64,000 bases of DNA from Aurelia coerulea. Taxonomy: Eukaryota; Cnidaria; Scyphozoa; Semaeostomeae; Ulmaridae. Location of the stretch: NCBI GenBank assembly GCA_039566865.1, contig CM076943.1, positions 33,674,663 through 33,738,662 on the forward strand, in the 5' to 3' direction. Positions 35,049-46,409 of this stretch are shown here, one piece after another; position 1 is the first letter of the stretch; every line of letters begins with the position of its first letter. The notes beneath the pieces were generated by a model. It made no database searches. It was given only the letters and a program-made list of their open reading frames with translations, and was not told where the DNA came from. Both the position numbers and the translations under genes were made by a program.

Positions 35049-36902
35049 CATCCAACATGAATGGACAAAGAAAAACTATTTCGTGATAATTTGGGGATAT
35101 GCAAATCGATTAGATACCATCTGCTGCATGGCCGTGTGTACAAATTATCGTGGTTTATAAAAAAGTAGATAGTTTCTTTGGCGGACCTGTATTCTTACAT
35201 TTTTGCACCTGCAATTAGGGAACTTTAGCTGGGTTAAGGTAACAAGAATTATATGGTGAGTTTTCACAGTATTGCTTTACATTCATGTACGCTTATCATA
35301 CTATTGATATTTTTGAGTGAACATGCAGCCAAACACTCTGAAGATAACTGACAAGTAACCTGTGAAACGAGAACGAGTAAAATCTTTCCTCTTTTTGTCA
35401 TCTCTGTTTCAGGTAAAGTTATTTAACAATTATAAGGCGAACGCACACATTTGCACCAGCATGGAATCCAGTATGGGAAACGCAACTTGCAAAATAAAGT
35501 TCAATTAATGTTGACTAGTTGTTGAAGTAATTGTCAATGAAGTATGATTATTAAACCATCAATGTTCACTCTTCAGAATAGTTGTCAGTTTTGCACTCTT
35601 TTTACGATGACATTTCCTGCAAATGATTAAATGCTATCAATAAAGAGCGGGGGTATCAAATAATAATAGAAATAATCATTTGAGACAAATTCTTAACAAG
35701 GCTACGCCAATGAACCAATAAAACAAAGATTACTATGATGATCAGATATGCACAAAGACGGACATCTCCTGGGAACGGACGGTCTCTATTTTACAAAGGA
35801 AGCAATTCTTAAAAATCTCTTTTGCATAATATAGAGCTGCAGAGCTGTGAAATTATCAACAAAGCTGCGGACATTCTCTGGCCCTAAAAAAACTATGCTT
35901 TAAAACAGGAACTCGGCTGAATTTGTATGTTAAGACCCTTGCTAAAATGCCCAACGATTTATTGAAAATCTTTAATAGTTAATACTTTCAATTTGAATAT
36001 CATAGTCGAGGTCTCATTGTTTGGGAAAAAACTGCCGTTATCCCTAATACTCAATTCACATGTCAAATCTCCGTAAAATAAAGCATGTCATCACATTTTG
36101 TTTCCAAGTTTGCACGCAGTATCCTTTTTTAACAGTTTAGTCTCAATAAAACCTCTGGGGGGACCAGTATGAAAGCAAGGTCGCACTGACCTTTTATTGA
36201 AATATCTGCCATTCTTAAACATGGAGTGTTTTTGGATCAATTTTCTAGCTTTCGCCTGTAAATAGTTTATACTTGTATAAATTAGATCTCTTTCGTTTTG
36301 TTGTAATATATGACGTACAGTGAAGCTATTGCTGGTTTAACTGTGTCAGTGTGAATGGGGCATAATAAAGACCGGCAATTTCCTTTTGATATGCAAAAAT
36401 AAAGTAATGTATGTTGACCATGCAACTAGTGGCTTGGTATGTCAAAAGAAAATATCTTTCCATTAACTGGTCAATCGGTATATCATTATGTCAACTGAAT
36501 AACAAGAAATGAAACATGTTTAGTGCACTTGACAAGGAAATAGCGACATCGCAATACCTTCAACTGTTCAATGCATCAAAAAGGTTTCCAAGGGATCGAT
36601 CAGGATCTAAATGAGAATAGAAATTCGTAGACACAAAAAGCATACGGAAAACTGCAACCAAAGCAGCAGATAGCAGAGGCCAATGGGATATTAGCATAAT
36701 CACTAAAAGAACATAACAAGTCGTAGTCCCACTTGCATAAGAATAAAATATCTTGCAAAGAAACTGTTCACCAAGGTTTAAGAAAGATTTTGTGCACCAT
36801 TTCAAGTGACTTTTCTCGTGTACGATTTCAAGACTGATAAATTTTTCTTTCCATAAAAACAACTATTTCGTTTTTGTTCCAGAATACTGATTGAAGTAAA
36901 AA

Positions 36903-39900
36903 TTATTTACCAAAGTTTTCTTCTGTACGGTCACTGTCCATTTCTTCACCAGTGTTACTTTCATCTGAATAATGAAATTTGACGCATTGAATAAACAAGC
37001 AAATGCAAAGGTACGCCTCTAAGAGTCCTCGTCAATACCAATTTGCAAATTGTTTATTTCTACCTAACAATAAATTGTTTATACCGGGTATCTCAAAAAT
37101 AAGTACCCATTTTTGACAGGAAATAGGAACCAAACAATAAGATATCATTACTTCCCGATTTCACAGCTAAATCTATCAATCTTCAACTTAGATGTATATA
37201 CCTTGCATTTAGAAATCGTCCACCAAACACCGCAGATACAAGTTCGCAAAGTCAAAATTTACAGTGCACCAAACCAGAGGTTTTGAAAAGGGCCTAGTCA
37301 TAATTTGTATCATGGACATTGTCCAAAGCACCTGTAAATTTTAATTTTCCGTTGTTTACTTTGGAAAAAAGGAAAGACGCATGGACATGGCCCTGATCAA
37401 ACGAATGTAATGAAAATGTGGTAAGAATAATAAAATCATGCCACATCTCCAAAACAAGCATGCGTGTGCTCCTTTTCCTCTTTTTTGATACAAAACATTT
37501 GGGATCGAAGGACCGATTCCTCAAAAGAAAAGTCACTTTAACAACAATTGAAGCAATTAAAGGTATAAGTCTTTTCAAAGGTAAAAACGAAGGTCAACGT
37601 TGAAAATTCGATTGCAAAATGCCTGTGTGGTGTCAAACTATGGCTGGGCCATTTCTCAAAACCTCTGGTTTCAGGTGCACTCCAAATTTGACCTTGTGGG
37701 CTCATATCTCCGGTGTTTGGTGTAGCTCTGAATTCAAAAAGCCCCCACATTTTATCGTTTTGTTCCTTTGTTCAGTCAAAAGGGGGTACTTTTTTCGAGA
37801 CAACTGATCCAAAGAGCCCCTATCTTCCATGAAACGTCTGATGCGGTGAAAATAAACATAACAGAAATAGTTTATATTTCCATCTTGCACAGATTTTGAT
37901 TGGATACCATGTTATTTGTCTAATGCTAAAGGCTCGGTGTGGTTTTGACTGAAAGTACTTGGAAAGCCCTAAAACATTACATACAGCCCTAAATACAGGA
38001 TTTCTATAATCAAAGTACTATAAATTACTATTAACTGTAAAGAAACGTCGACATCTTTCTCTAACAGGATCTATTCAATCTAAAAAGATACACAGGGGGT
38101 CCCAAATAAGTGTCTGACTTTTAAACTTGAATAGGTCCGAGACTAATTGATGTATATGAACCATTTTGACATTTGAAAGCTGAAAAATATAATTTTCTGT
38201 TGAGTCTATTGCTGTTTCAGTTTGGGAACTTTTAGGAAACCAGGGTGTTCCTTAAAACTGACGCGAATCTTTAAATATTTTCACTCATTACTCTACTTTT
38301 CTCCAATATTATTCTTATTTCCGCATATAAAGTAATGGCAACATATTTTTACCTCAAGTAGCAGGGCTAAAGTTTCAGCCACTGCAAAAACTCCCATCTA
38401 AACAGGCCCTAAGGCTTGCTAACATAGGGTAAATATTTGTCAAAAGGAACCGATAATTCATTCCAACCTTCAAACAATGTCTCACCATCGTTCAGCAGTC
38501 CTTCTTCAATAGGCAATCTGTCGTCATTTTCATCATTATCATCATTATCATCATTATCATCATTATCATCATTTTCCTCGTTCTCTGGTTGTCTGTCAGC
38601 GTCTACAAAAAAGTTGTGGACGTCAAAAAGATCTTCCTACTAAAAGGCAAAGTGGAATGATTTGATATCAGATAGAACAATCTCACTTTTCGTTCTTAAG
38701 TTCGTTCTTAAGATTTTTCCTTCTAAATCGTAATCTTTATAGCCTTGTCTTTGAACTTTCGTTGTTTACTGGTATCATCAATTAATCAATCAATCTGCAC
38801 TTGATTTGATGTTGGGCCAAACAATGCTTAACTTCCTCAGCAAGCAGCTTTGTTATTCACTGCATCTTAAAATGATTTCCAAAGCAACTTTGCTAATATA
38901 ATTTCCTGCTCAGAGTCCTGCTGCCTGCCTTCTGTATGAATTCAACCACTGTCTTTTAGCATTAGGAGCCTGATCTAAAATTCACAGAAACACTTGCTTC
39001 ATTGTTAAACTTACTTTTGGTTGCCTCTTTTCTCAATGAACTTTGCTCTAGAAACAAATTAGGCATAAATGATTAGTTGCAGTGGGATAACATTACTTGG
39101 TTTAGAATAGTTGGGTAAGTGAAAGGCTATGTATTCTTTTCAAGATATGAAATTAAGGTACATTTTGCTTTCAGCTTCGAACTGTACATTACATAGAGAG
39201 AGCTACTTGGAAAAGCTACTTCAATGAACTGACAAACCTTCAAGTAACTTGGGTGTCGTACTCAAAGATCTCTTGCAGCTACCTAAACTACAGCTGTCTT
39301 AAATGGCTTAAACTTTGGAATGCTATATCTGATGAGATAAAGTCAAGCCAATCTATAGCCTTGTTAAACAATCACATCATGAAATGGAGACAATTCTAAA
39401 TGCATATCTAATTAGCTGAAAATGTAACTAATGCATTTTTTTAATTATTGGCTGGACCTAGTTACCATATTCTTGGAGGAAGCCATGTTTTTGAATCCAA
39501 CTTTAAAAATACTATTACTAACGAACAGAGCTATAAACCACCACCCTAAGTGTTAGACCAATCAACAAAATGTCCCTGTCAGGATCAATTTGCGGCCATT
39601 TACTGTAGGTAGCCTACTTCACTAAATTTGTTCAATAGCTGGGGGTTATTCTCTGGCAAATTATAGCAATTAATTTGTATTTGAGTTTTAACAATTAACG
39701 TGAAGGAATAGACAAATATGTTGGCCTATCAATAGAAAATATAAAGAGATTGCGCACATGTACCTGTGTTCATCATCTGAAAGCCAAATTTGTTCCGATT
39801 TCATAAATGAGCTCAGATCGTTCCCGTGACTGTTTCACATAACCAGCGCTGAGTTGGATAAACTTTCGTCACAAAAATTATCCCAAAATATTTGTTGATG

Positions 39901-42900
39901 ACACGTACAGTAAGATGTTACATGCAGATTCAAAAGTACACCCCATATCTTGCTTGATCTCATATTTGGAATTCTTAATTCTTCTCCATATTTAGAATCA
40001 AGAAGAACTCAGATTTCAGATGACACACAATCTCTTTAAAAACTGGTTTCAGCAGAGCCTGCAAAAAGCTAGTCGTAGTAAACTGTCAGTATTTTTTTCT
40101 GCTGGGGGGGGGGGCATTTTTCAAAATTTTAGTGAATTGACAAGTACCAGAAAAGAAATGTCATTTTCATTTTAGAGCCTTGTGTGTAGAGGTTTGGTCT
40201 GCTGTGTGAAATTACTGTCACTACAGTAGTGATGCTATAAAACTCAAAGGTTATTTTCATCACTTGACTTTGTAACAATGACAGATGTTCCACTGGAAAG
40301 ATCACTTTTATCAATCAACTGCCACAATCATAGAGTAGAACTAAGGGCATACCAATACTTTCAATATTTTCTGTATCTAAAATGAAATATATATACCTCT
40401 ATTTCTCTTCATAGTGCGTCTCCATCTTTTTATGTCAACTGGAATATTCCTTTCAGCTTCAAAGAGAAAAATCCTAAAGTGAGAAACTTAAATAGAACCT
40501 TTGAAATTTAACAACAAATTACAGATATTAATAAATCTCAGAAAAAATACATGCAATAAATGTTTTGGCGCAGAGCTGTCATCAGTAATGACTATTCATA
40601 ATCAAACAAAGCCTTTACATATATGTCTTGGGATACAAAGAAACTATGGAAAGGAAAGCTAAAGCTGGACCCTATACTAAATTCATAACAGTTCATCATA
40701 GAAAGGAGCCAGGTGTATAACATGGACCAAGCTACCTTCTCCAGAATGATGACAGTCAGGTCTGTGAAGTGTGGTCCTCCTTTTAGAATTTTTTTATGGG
40801 GCAAAATTCAAAAGAGTGGACATTAATCTTGCAGAATGGATCCAATGTAATCTGGTTATAGAATCTAAACTCCCAGTTAAAAGATATCACAGTTTTACAA
40901 ACACTGAGTTCTGCAATTTGGTTTCCAAAATAACAAAAGCAGAGCTCCTCAAACTATGGAAACTATGGAATCTTTTTCAAAGACCTCACTGTAGCCCCAG
41001 GTTTCTCATAAGATGGGACAGGAAAACATTCCCCATTCACATATTAATGCTTATTTGATTATAGAACTGTTCTTAATGCAACTTACTTACATGATTCAAA
41101 TTTCACAAACGAGAGGGCAATCAGTTCCCCCATAGTGGTCAATGATTTGCTGTCACCAACATATTTCTGTGCTAGCCCGCTTGTGCTCTGCACCTTCAAT
41201 GAAAGATGCTTTCCAGATGCTGTTGGGTTAACAGATATCAATATTGTGTCTGTATCATGATTTCTTTTCAAGATCTCAGCCTGAAACAAAATTAAAGTCC
41301 AGAAGTTGCAATGTATTTGCATTCAATCCATCCATTCAGTCCATTAATCATACAGTAAGTAGAATCTTATGAAGTCTTGTTCAGAAATTATTTGCGAGTT
41401 CCTTTTCAGGAACTTTTTGCACCAAGCCTAAGTTCATACAGTACCTCAAGGATTTGTATCTGCATTGAAGAACTCGTCATAATTCCTGGAAAATCCAAGT
41501 ATATCAAGGCTGCATTATGTAAATTTTAGAATACAGTTTTTTCCAACATAACTTTATACCTGGTACTTGACCATTCTAAATCGTGCAGATCACAGGCCTT
41601 TTGCACATGACAAGAATTGTTCACATTTATGAGAACCAATTAAGACTAGTATGTTCCAACTTTAAACTGGAAATTCTTAATTAAGAACTTATGAAGTTCT
41701 TAAAAATAAAATTATCAGGCAAGATATGTTAAAATATAAAAAATTCAAATAAATTCAAGCACATTTGCTGTTGCATCTATCGTTGTGTTGCAGTATTTCT
41801 GTCTTCAACAAATTTATGTGTTAATGTGCTAGGGCAATGCCTGGGGGCCATGCACTGAGAACATGCCATATTCCCAGTAACTTATGTATAAAAGCTCAGT
41901 GTTGTCAAATGCCATCCAAAAATGGCCCAAAAATTCTCAATCAACGGAGGATGGGTATATTTATTTTGGAAATGTCCAGGGTTGGCTGGGGAATTGAATG
42001 AGACATTATAGTAAACATGGCTCAACCCACATTTCTCTCTTTGAAACAAGGGTTTTCAAACATCAATGAAATGGGGTTATTAACGAGATTTCGCTATTTT
42101 TGATTATTCATATGACTAATTCCTATGATTGTGGTGTCATAAATGGAAAAAAAAATGTTGAGCTGCCACTTGAAAATAATTAGAACAAACCCTTTTCCAT
42201 AAATTGCTGGCCAGATTCTGGTTTCAGCATAGCCAGCACATTACAACATACATAAAGTATGGGCCTGCCCGTACCACAAAAGCTGGGGAGATAACTGGGA
42301 AAGCTAGGATTTCCTAGGATTTCCCCAGTTTCCCTAGCTTTTTCATCAAAACAAATTTCAAGCTGGGAATTATGTTTCCTATGAAGCTGGGGAAGCTGTG
42401 AATCAGTACCCAAAGAGCTAGGAAAGAAATTATATTCTACTATTTCCCAGCTTTCCTAGGAATTTTGCTCTTTTTCCCATCTTTTTTATCCTTAGGAATC
42501 CTATGTAGGAAGCTAGGGAATTTTGCCCAGAAATTACGCAGATAAATCCTAGGAATTCCTAGGTATTTTCCAGTTTTTTTTAGTATGGGTGATGCACATT
42601 GATATTTTCTTCCTTCTGAAGAGTTCGCAAGAATCCTTGACTTATAACTGTTACATTACAGCCCTGAAGAAGTCCTGCATGGCAGGACGAAATATTGGCA
42701 TAAATAAATTGATTCAACCATTTGCTGTTGTTTTTTTGTTGTATTGCGGTGTTTCTGCCTTTAAACTCATTTTTTCCTTCTTGGGAGCTCTTGTTTAAAC
42801 ATTTTGGCTGGCTTTCAAAGGCTCAATTATTCTTATCAGAAGGTCAAACTCTTGAAAACACATACACACAGAAGCATTTGAGAAACTGTTTGCCAACTTA

Positions 42901-45900
42901 ATGTTCACAAAACCCATACTGCATACAAATATTGAATTGGTATACTCACCCTCTCAAACATTCTCTTTGACTGCTCGGACTGATTTGTCTTCCCCTTCAC
43001 ACCACAAACACGTCTCTTCTTTGAAAATACAGCCTTGCAAAATTTACAAGTCCGATTGGCATTTGGTTGCAGTTCATCAGAATTGCAAGAATAACATTTC
43101 TGAAAATGACACAAAGAATGGGAATTAACTATGGCAAATAATGTACCAAAATATGAAATCCCTATAGTACAGACCTTCTGGAAATCAATGATACAGTGAT
43201 AAGAATACAGGGAGTCCCAAAAAATTGTGCCCCGTTTGTCTGAAGATTGCAACAAAACGGCGAAAGATTCTCGCAAAACTTTTGCATGCTGCTCTTCAGA
43301 TATTCAATTAAAGTTTGCTACCATCCCCGTAAAAATCCGTTGAGAAATGATGGAGCTATGACCTTCAGGAGACCAAATTTGACCGATCACTGAAACCAGC
43401 GGTTGGCCATTTTGTCTTACTATTTTGCAACGATAAATAGCTTCATGGATTGAAAATGAAACAGCAGCCTCCAATTTCATAGCTTTTGTGAAAATTCCGA
43501 TAATCCTCGGTGAGTTCCACCATTTCTAACCTCACAGAAATCATTTCTTTCCTCACGTGAAGATACTTATCACTGCAAAATAGTAAGACAAAATGGCCGA
43601 CCGCTGGTTTAAGTCTTCAGGCAAATTTGGTCTTCTGAAGGTCACAGCTCCAATTTCTTGGCGGATTTTTATGGGGATGGTTGCAAAATGCAAACTTTAA
43701 TTGAGTATCTGAAGAGCAGCATCATGCAAAAATTTGGCGACAATCTTTTGCCGTTTTGTCGCAATCTTTAGGCCAACAGGGCACAAATTTTTTGGAACAC
43801 CCTGTAGAGTTTCAAAGAGTTTCTACCATATTGTCACCATTTCAATGATTTCTCATAGGTGTGTGTTAACCTCCATCAGCATGATGTTTTGTGGGCCTTT
43901 GTAGCATTCTTGAGCCATCTGAAATACTGTAACTTTTTCTGTACAAGAATTATGGGGCAAGAAAATTACATTAATGTGTACAAGGTCCATACTGTTAAAT
44001 TTAATCAAGTTCATACCTTTCATTATTTGAAGTAAAAGAGCAAAACAAATGTGCTTACTTTCATGGCAATGGATGGTCTTGTTGGCTTCCTTCCTGCAAT
44101 GAAACAACCTAATGCTAACTGCCTGAGTTACATTTTCTGTCAATATTTAGCTTATAATCTACAACAATTACCTAACATATGATAGCAACTGGCACCAAGA
44201 CTATTTTCAACAATGCGTGGGCTAACACGGCATTTATCAAGTAAACAGCTGTATTCTTTTTTTGAGGGGTGTCTTACTCTTTAAAATCTCAAACAACTTC
44301 AATGGCAAAAATCCTTTTGTTTTCAGGGAAAATCTGTAGATAATCGCTAAAAATCCCATTTTTTTAAACAAATTTTCCACGTCTTTTCAATAGCGTGCTA
44401 CACCCCTCGCTTATTTTGCTAAAACATACAAATTGATCTTATGAAGACTGGCATAAACAGCCTCTTGTGAACTGTGGAAAACCCAAAACAAAAATATAAT
44501 ACACTGAAATGCTCCCTCTACTAAAGCCTTGAGGCAAGAGCCTGCTCAACAAGATATGGCAAAATCTGACTGACCTGTTACTGTATATTGTGATGCAATT
44601 ACTTTTAAAAACCATGCTACTGTACATACCCACATTAAAATTTACATTTTCTGCAGCATTTGAATAATCCTATTCTTGAAACACAAAATGTCTCAAGAAT
44701 CTGTTTGGAATTCTTTTTCTTATGCAAGGAATTCTTGTGAAAGGGAATCCAGAACAATATCACAAGATAAGTAAAAACATCAGGAAAAATATTACTCTTA
44801 ACATTTCCTTCCAAATTAACAGGCAATTACTTTTAAATGAAACAACAAGGAACATTTTGGAAAAGGAAGTTGCATTCACTTGCATGTAGACAAACACCAT
44901 GTTAAAGGGAATGTAAGCACATAAAATGGCTCAAGCCACTTGCAATCAAATTCTAGCCTATCAGATATCAGTATTTCCTGTTGGCATAGATCAGTTACCC
45001 AAATATGATGTGGCATGTGTGATAGCCTATTGTATTCGCATACTTATTTTCATCAAGGGCTTATATATGCTTAGATTCCCTCTAAACTCCATATTTAAAA
45101 TATCTCTGTTACAAAGATCCTGGAGAAGGGTACTTAATGGTTAAAGTGAGCCTGGACCTACCGCTTGTATGAATGGGTTTTTTCATTTGAAATTCCTTAC
45201 AAATAAAATGGGTCTGTTTTTAACCTTAATTCTGGTAAGTGGGTAGTTTTTCTAGAATTTTCTTATCAATGGGTCTCATAATGATTATGTGCACCAACAA
45301 CTCTGAAAATTCCTTATATTTTGCTTAAAGTTAGTTGACAAGATAAATAGCTAACTCAAGAGCTGCACATATGCACATGCAGGTCTAAGATTAGCCTATT
45401 GTATTTGATGATTTCGACATGTGCGTGCACAGGTACATTTTTACTAGGGGAGCAATTACTTGTGTACGCGTTCCCTTGTCCTATTTTTAGATTACCTCTA
45501 CTTAGCTCCCTCAACTAACTTTAAGAAATGATTAATTCAAGAAAAGACAACGTTTTGTGTAGCCAGTCAAAGCTGAAGAAATTTGAATAAACCTTGCATA
45601 TTACTGCCTTAATTAATTGACAGGATTCATCAGATAATTGGTCAGAAATTTCCTGATATTCACGCGAAAGGGTTTGGAATTCTTGAATATTCCGTCATAC
45701 AAATGGGTCCTATCGTCAAAGAAATTCCGGATGATGCCCTAATCACGATGAAGTACCCCTCCCCACGGGGGACAAAGATCTTAATATACTGCATAGCCTA
45801 TATGGGCCTAACTAAACAATGGGTAGGAAGATGCTGAAGAAATTCCAAAAATCGTAGAAAATCCAATTCAAGGGGGTTTCAGCTTTTAAATAATGTCAGT

Positions 45901-46235
45901 ATATTGCATTTTCTCAGCTATCGATTGATGCCAAATTAATTGAAGTTAAACCAAGGAGCTTTGAGAGGCGCGCGATCAAACGCCATAATAGTCATCAAAG
46001 GCCTACCTTAGCCTAGGCCTACTGTTAAGCGTGCGTATCATGTCAGATTTGAGACGAAGATCCACTGTATTAAAACTCTGAAATCACGTCGGGCTAAAAG
46101 GACAGGTTAGAGAATTTAGTAAAATGTGATTCGATGAACTAATTCTAATTGAATTCAACAATAGCAATGTCTTCTTATACGTAATAAGTACGTAATAATA
46201 AGTAAGAACTTACCGCTGTTCGATGCTGCCTCCAT
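36903..46235 (-). CDS. Zinc-ribbon accessory protein, 8 exons, 234 aa, function unknown
   Basis: Minus-strand exons in coding order: 46235-46214, 44093-44059, 43918-43871, 43099-42950, 41280-41087, 40473-40397, 38602-38486, 36964-36903. They total 705 bases, open from ATG to TAA, with every junction in phase. Parts: basic N-terminus; zinc ribbon with CYSC and CKFC 12 residues apart (residues 37-56) followed by a basic KKRR stretch; a compact domain (86-150) with TDTILISVNPTASGKHL and SLTTMGELIAL; a basic segment IKRWRRTMKRNR; and an acidic tail of Asn-Asp-Asp repeats. I do not recognise the family. It starts beside the right terminal repeat and converges on the transposase gene, so a role in end binding, regulation or nuclear targeting is a guess. 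Weak points: the third donor (GTTAAC) and whether the last exon ends at TAA or splices on at GTAAAT. Confidence 0.68.
38486..38602 (-). CDS. Accessory gene exon 7: acidic Asn-Asp repeat tail
   Basis: Acceptor TTTTTTGTAG, then codons for DADRQPENEEND and a run of AATGATGAT triplet repeats giving repeated Asn-Asp-Asp, then RLPIEEGLLND and donor G/GTGAGA. The repeat tract (about 38522-38573) is a trinucleotide microsatellite inside a coding exon, so its length probably varies between copies. Exon 6 (ending in phase 1) joins it directly. Confidence 0.65.
41087..41280 (-). CDS. Accessory gene exon 5: compact unknown domain
   Basis: Begins after TTTGTTTCAG with AEILKRNHDTDTILISV and runs 64 codons plus two bases. 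The later donor (TGTAA/GTAAGT) is preferred over one four bases earlier, because only it keeps the frame into exon 6 (40473-40397). The alternating hydrophobic pattern suggests strands followed by a helix. No known domain recognised. Confidence 0.72.
42264..42590. repeat. CTAGGAATTCCTAGG-rich foldback repeat
   Basis: Multiple copies of TTCCTAGGAATTCCTAGG-like words and AAGCTGGGGA/TCCCCAGTTT inverses; the ends (CCCGTACCACAAAAGCTGG and the inverse of CCAGTTTTTTTTAGTATGGG) are roughly complementary. A related purine-rich stretch with the same palindrome lies at about 20757-20960. Probably two copies of one repeat family. Confidence 0.5.
42664..42692 (+). ncRNA. Hammerhead-like hairpin from a retroelement tail
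   Basis: CTGAAGA, one A, then a perfect 7-bp stem (GTCCTGC/GCAGGAC) with loop ATG, then GAAA. This resembles the CUGANGA...GAAA core of hammerhead ribozymes, but has an extra base before the stem, and I cannot identify a clear third helix and cleavage site. Similar tails are found at the 3' ends of some animal retroelements, so this may be a relic insertion in the intron between accessory exons 4 and 5. Confidence 0.3.
42950..43099 (-). CDS. Accessory gene exon 4: zinc ribbon
   Basis: Exactly 50 codons between acceptor GTGTCATTTTCAG and donor AGAGG/GTGAGT. Two CxxC knuckles 12 residues apart (KCYSCNSDEL and TCKFCKAVF) form a zinc ribbon, followed by SKKRRVCG and KGKTNQSEQSKR, a basic patch suited to nucleic-acid binding. 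This is the most clearly coding part of the right half of the element. Confidence 0.8.
43206..43806. mobile_element. MITE with CAGGG ends and TA duplication (about 600 bp)
   Basis: Left end (TA)CAGGGAGTCCCAAAAAATTG and the inverse of the right end, (TA)CAGGGTGTTCCAAAAAATTT, match at most positions, with TA on both outer sides as for Tc1/mariner-type insertions. Long internal inverted arms include CCAAATTTG, CCAGCGGT and GGCCATTTTGTCTTACTATTTTGC. No coding capacity. Sits in the intron between accessory exons 3 and 4. Confidence 0.75.
44100..46213 (-). other. Intron 1 of the accessory gene
   Basis: Bounded by donor GTAAGT at 46213 and acceptor TTTCATTGCAG ending at 44094. I see no convincing exon or named repeat inside; short open frames (for example 44439-44633 and 44926-45144) look like chance. 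Confidence 0.5.
46214..46235 (-). CDS. Accessory gene exon 1: start codon
   Basis: A 22-base coding exon: ATG, then codons for EAASNS, and a strong donor G/GTAAGT. The ATG lies 84 bases inside the right terminal repeat. The next exon (44093-44059) begins after TTTCATTGCAG and completes the split Gly codon. Confidence 0.65.
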
Positions 46236-46319
46236 TTCGTAAGCTATTCTGCATGACCCTAGCTGACGGCAAACGTACAACTACTTCATGTAAATAAACA
46301 ATACTAGTGTTGTAAATAT

Positions 46320-46402
46320 TGACAGAATTTTAGGAAAGACAACTAAAATTAGGTCACGACGTTTTAGTGGTTAGCACTAAAATCTTAAAGGAGGTTGGGT
46401 TG
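46320..46402 (-). repeat. Right terminal inverted repeat (83 bp)
   Basis: Inverse partner of 16421-16503, read on the minus strand from 46402. It lies only 84 bases upstream of the start codon of the minus-strand gene (46235), so promoter or leader elements of that gene probably overlap or adjoin the repeat. Confidence 0.95.
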
Positions 46403-46409
46403 TGCAGCA
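46403..46409. repeat. Target site duplication, right copy (TGCAGCA)
   Basis: Perfect match to the left copy at 16414-16420. The satellite continues from it without loss (CAACCATTCTTGG). Confidence 0.8.

Larger units (their letters stand above)
29453..36902. other. Gene-poor middle of the transposon
   Basis: Between the two convergent genes. It contains the foldback repeats at 30325-30735 and 33131-33630, a decayed element (32531-32978) and several G-tracts. Only weak open frames occur (34138-34269, 34436-35048, 31209-31430). No known cargo gene is recognisable, and most of it looks like neutral filler. Confidence 0.6.
16421..46402. mobile_element. Giant KDZ-type DNA transposon (29982 bp)
   Basis: A single non-satellite block with 83-bp terminal inverted repeats and a 7-bp target duplication. 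It encodes a transposase with the hallmarks of the Kyakuja-Dileera-Zisupton superfamily (plus strand, from the left end) and an unrecognised zinc-ribbon protein (minus strand, from the right end). KDZ elements are cut-and-paste DNA transposons known from fungi and animals. Both reading frames are open across all inferred exons, the terminal repeats are nearly identical and the target duplication is perfect, so the copy looks young and possibly autonomous. Much of the length is introns carrying smaller nested repeats. That the two genes form one unit is inferred from their position between the terminal repeats. Confidence 0.9.

Noticed and set aside
36560..36862. Minus-strand 100-aa hydrophobic open frame
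   Set aside because: No good acceptor in phase with the preceding exon, which already has its own stop at 36903-36905. Probably chance.
38437..38643. Plus-strand serine-rich open frame (68 aa)
   Set aside because: It is the antisense shadow of the acidic minus-strand exon 38486-38602, caused by the triplet repeat.
39764..39776. 13-base micro-exon (GGCTTTCAG acceptor, GTACAT donor) in the accessory gene
   Set aside because: Including it breaks the frame into exon 7; exon 6 joins exon 7 directly in phase.
40771..41058. Plus-strand 95-aa open frame
   Set aside because: Lies in an intron of the minus-strand gene with no ATG context or family resemblance.
16421..46402. CACTA/EnSpm element, suggested by possible CACAAC ends and a 3-bp CAG duplication
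   Set aside because: The transposase motifs (CRHG, DVACK, GEECE, cysteine clusters) are those of KDZ, and a longer perfect 7-bp duplication is available.
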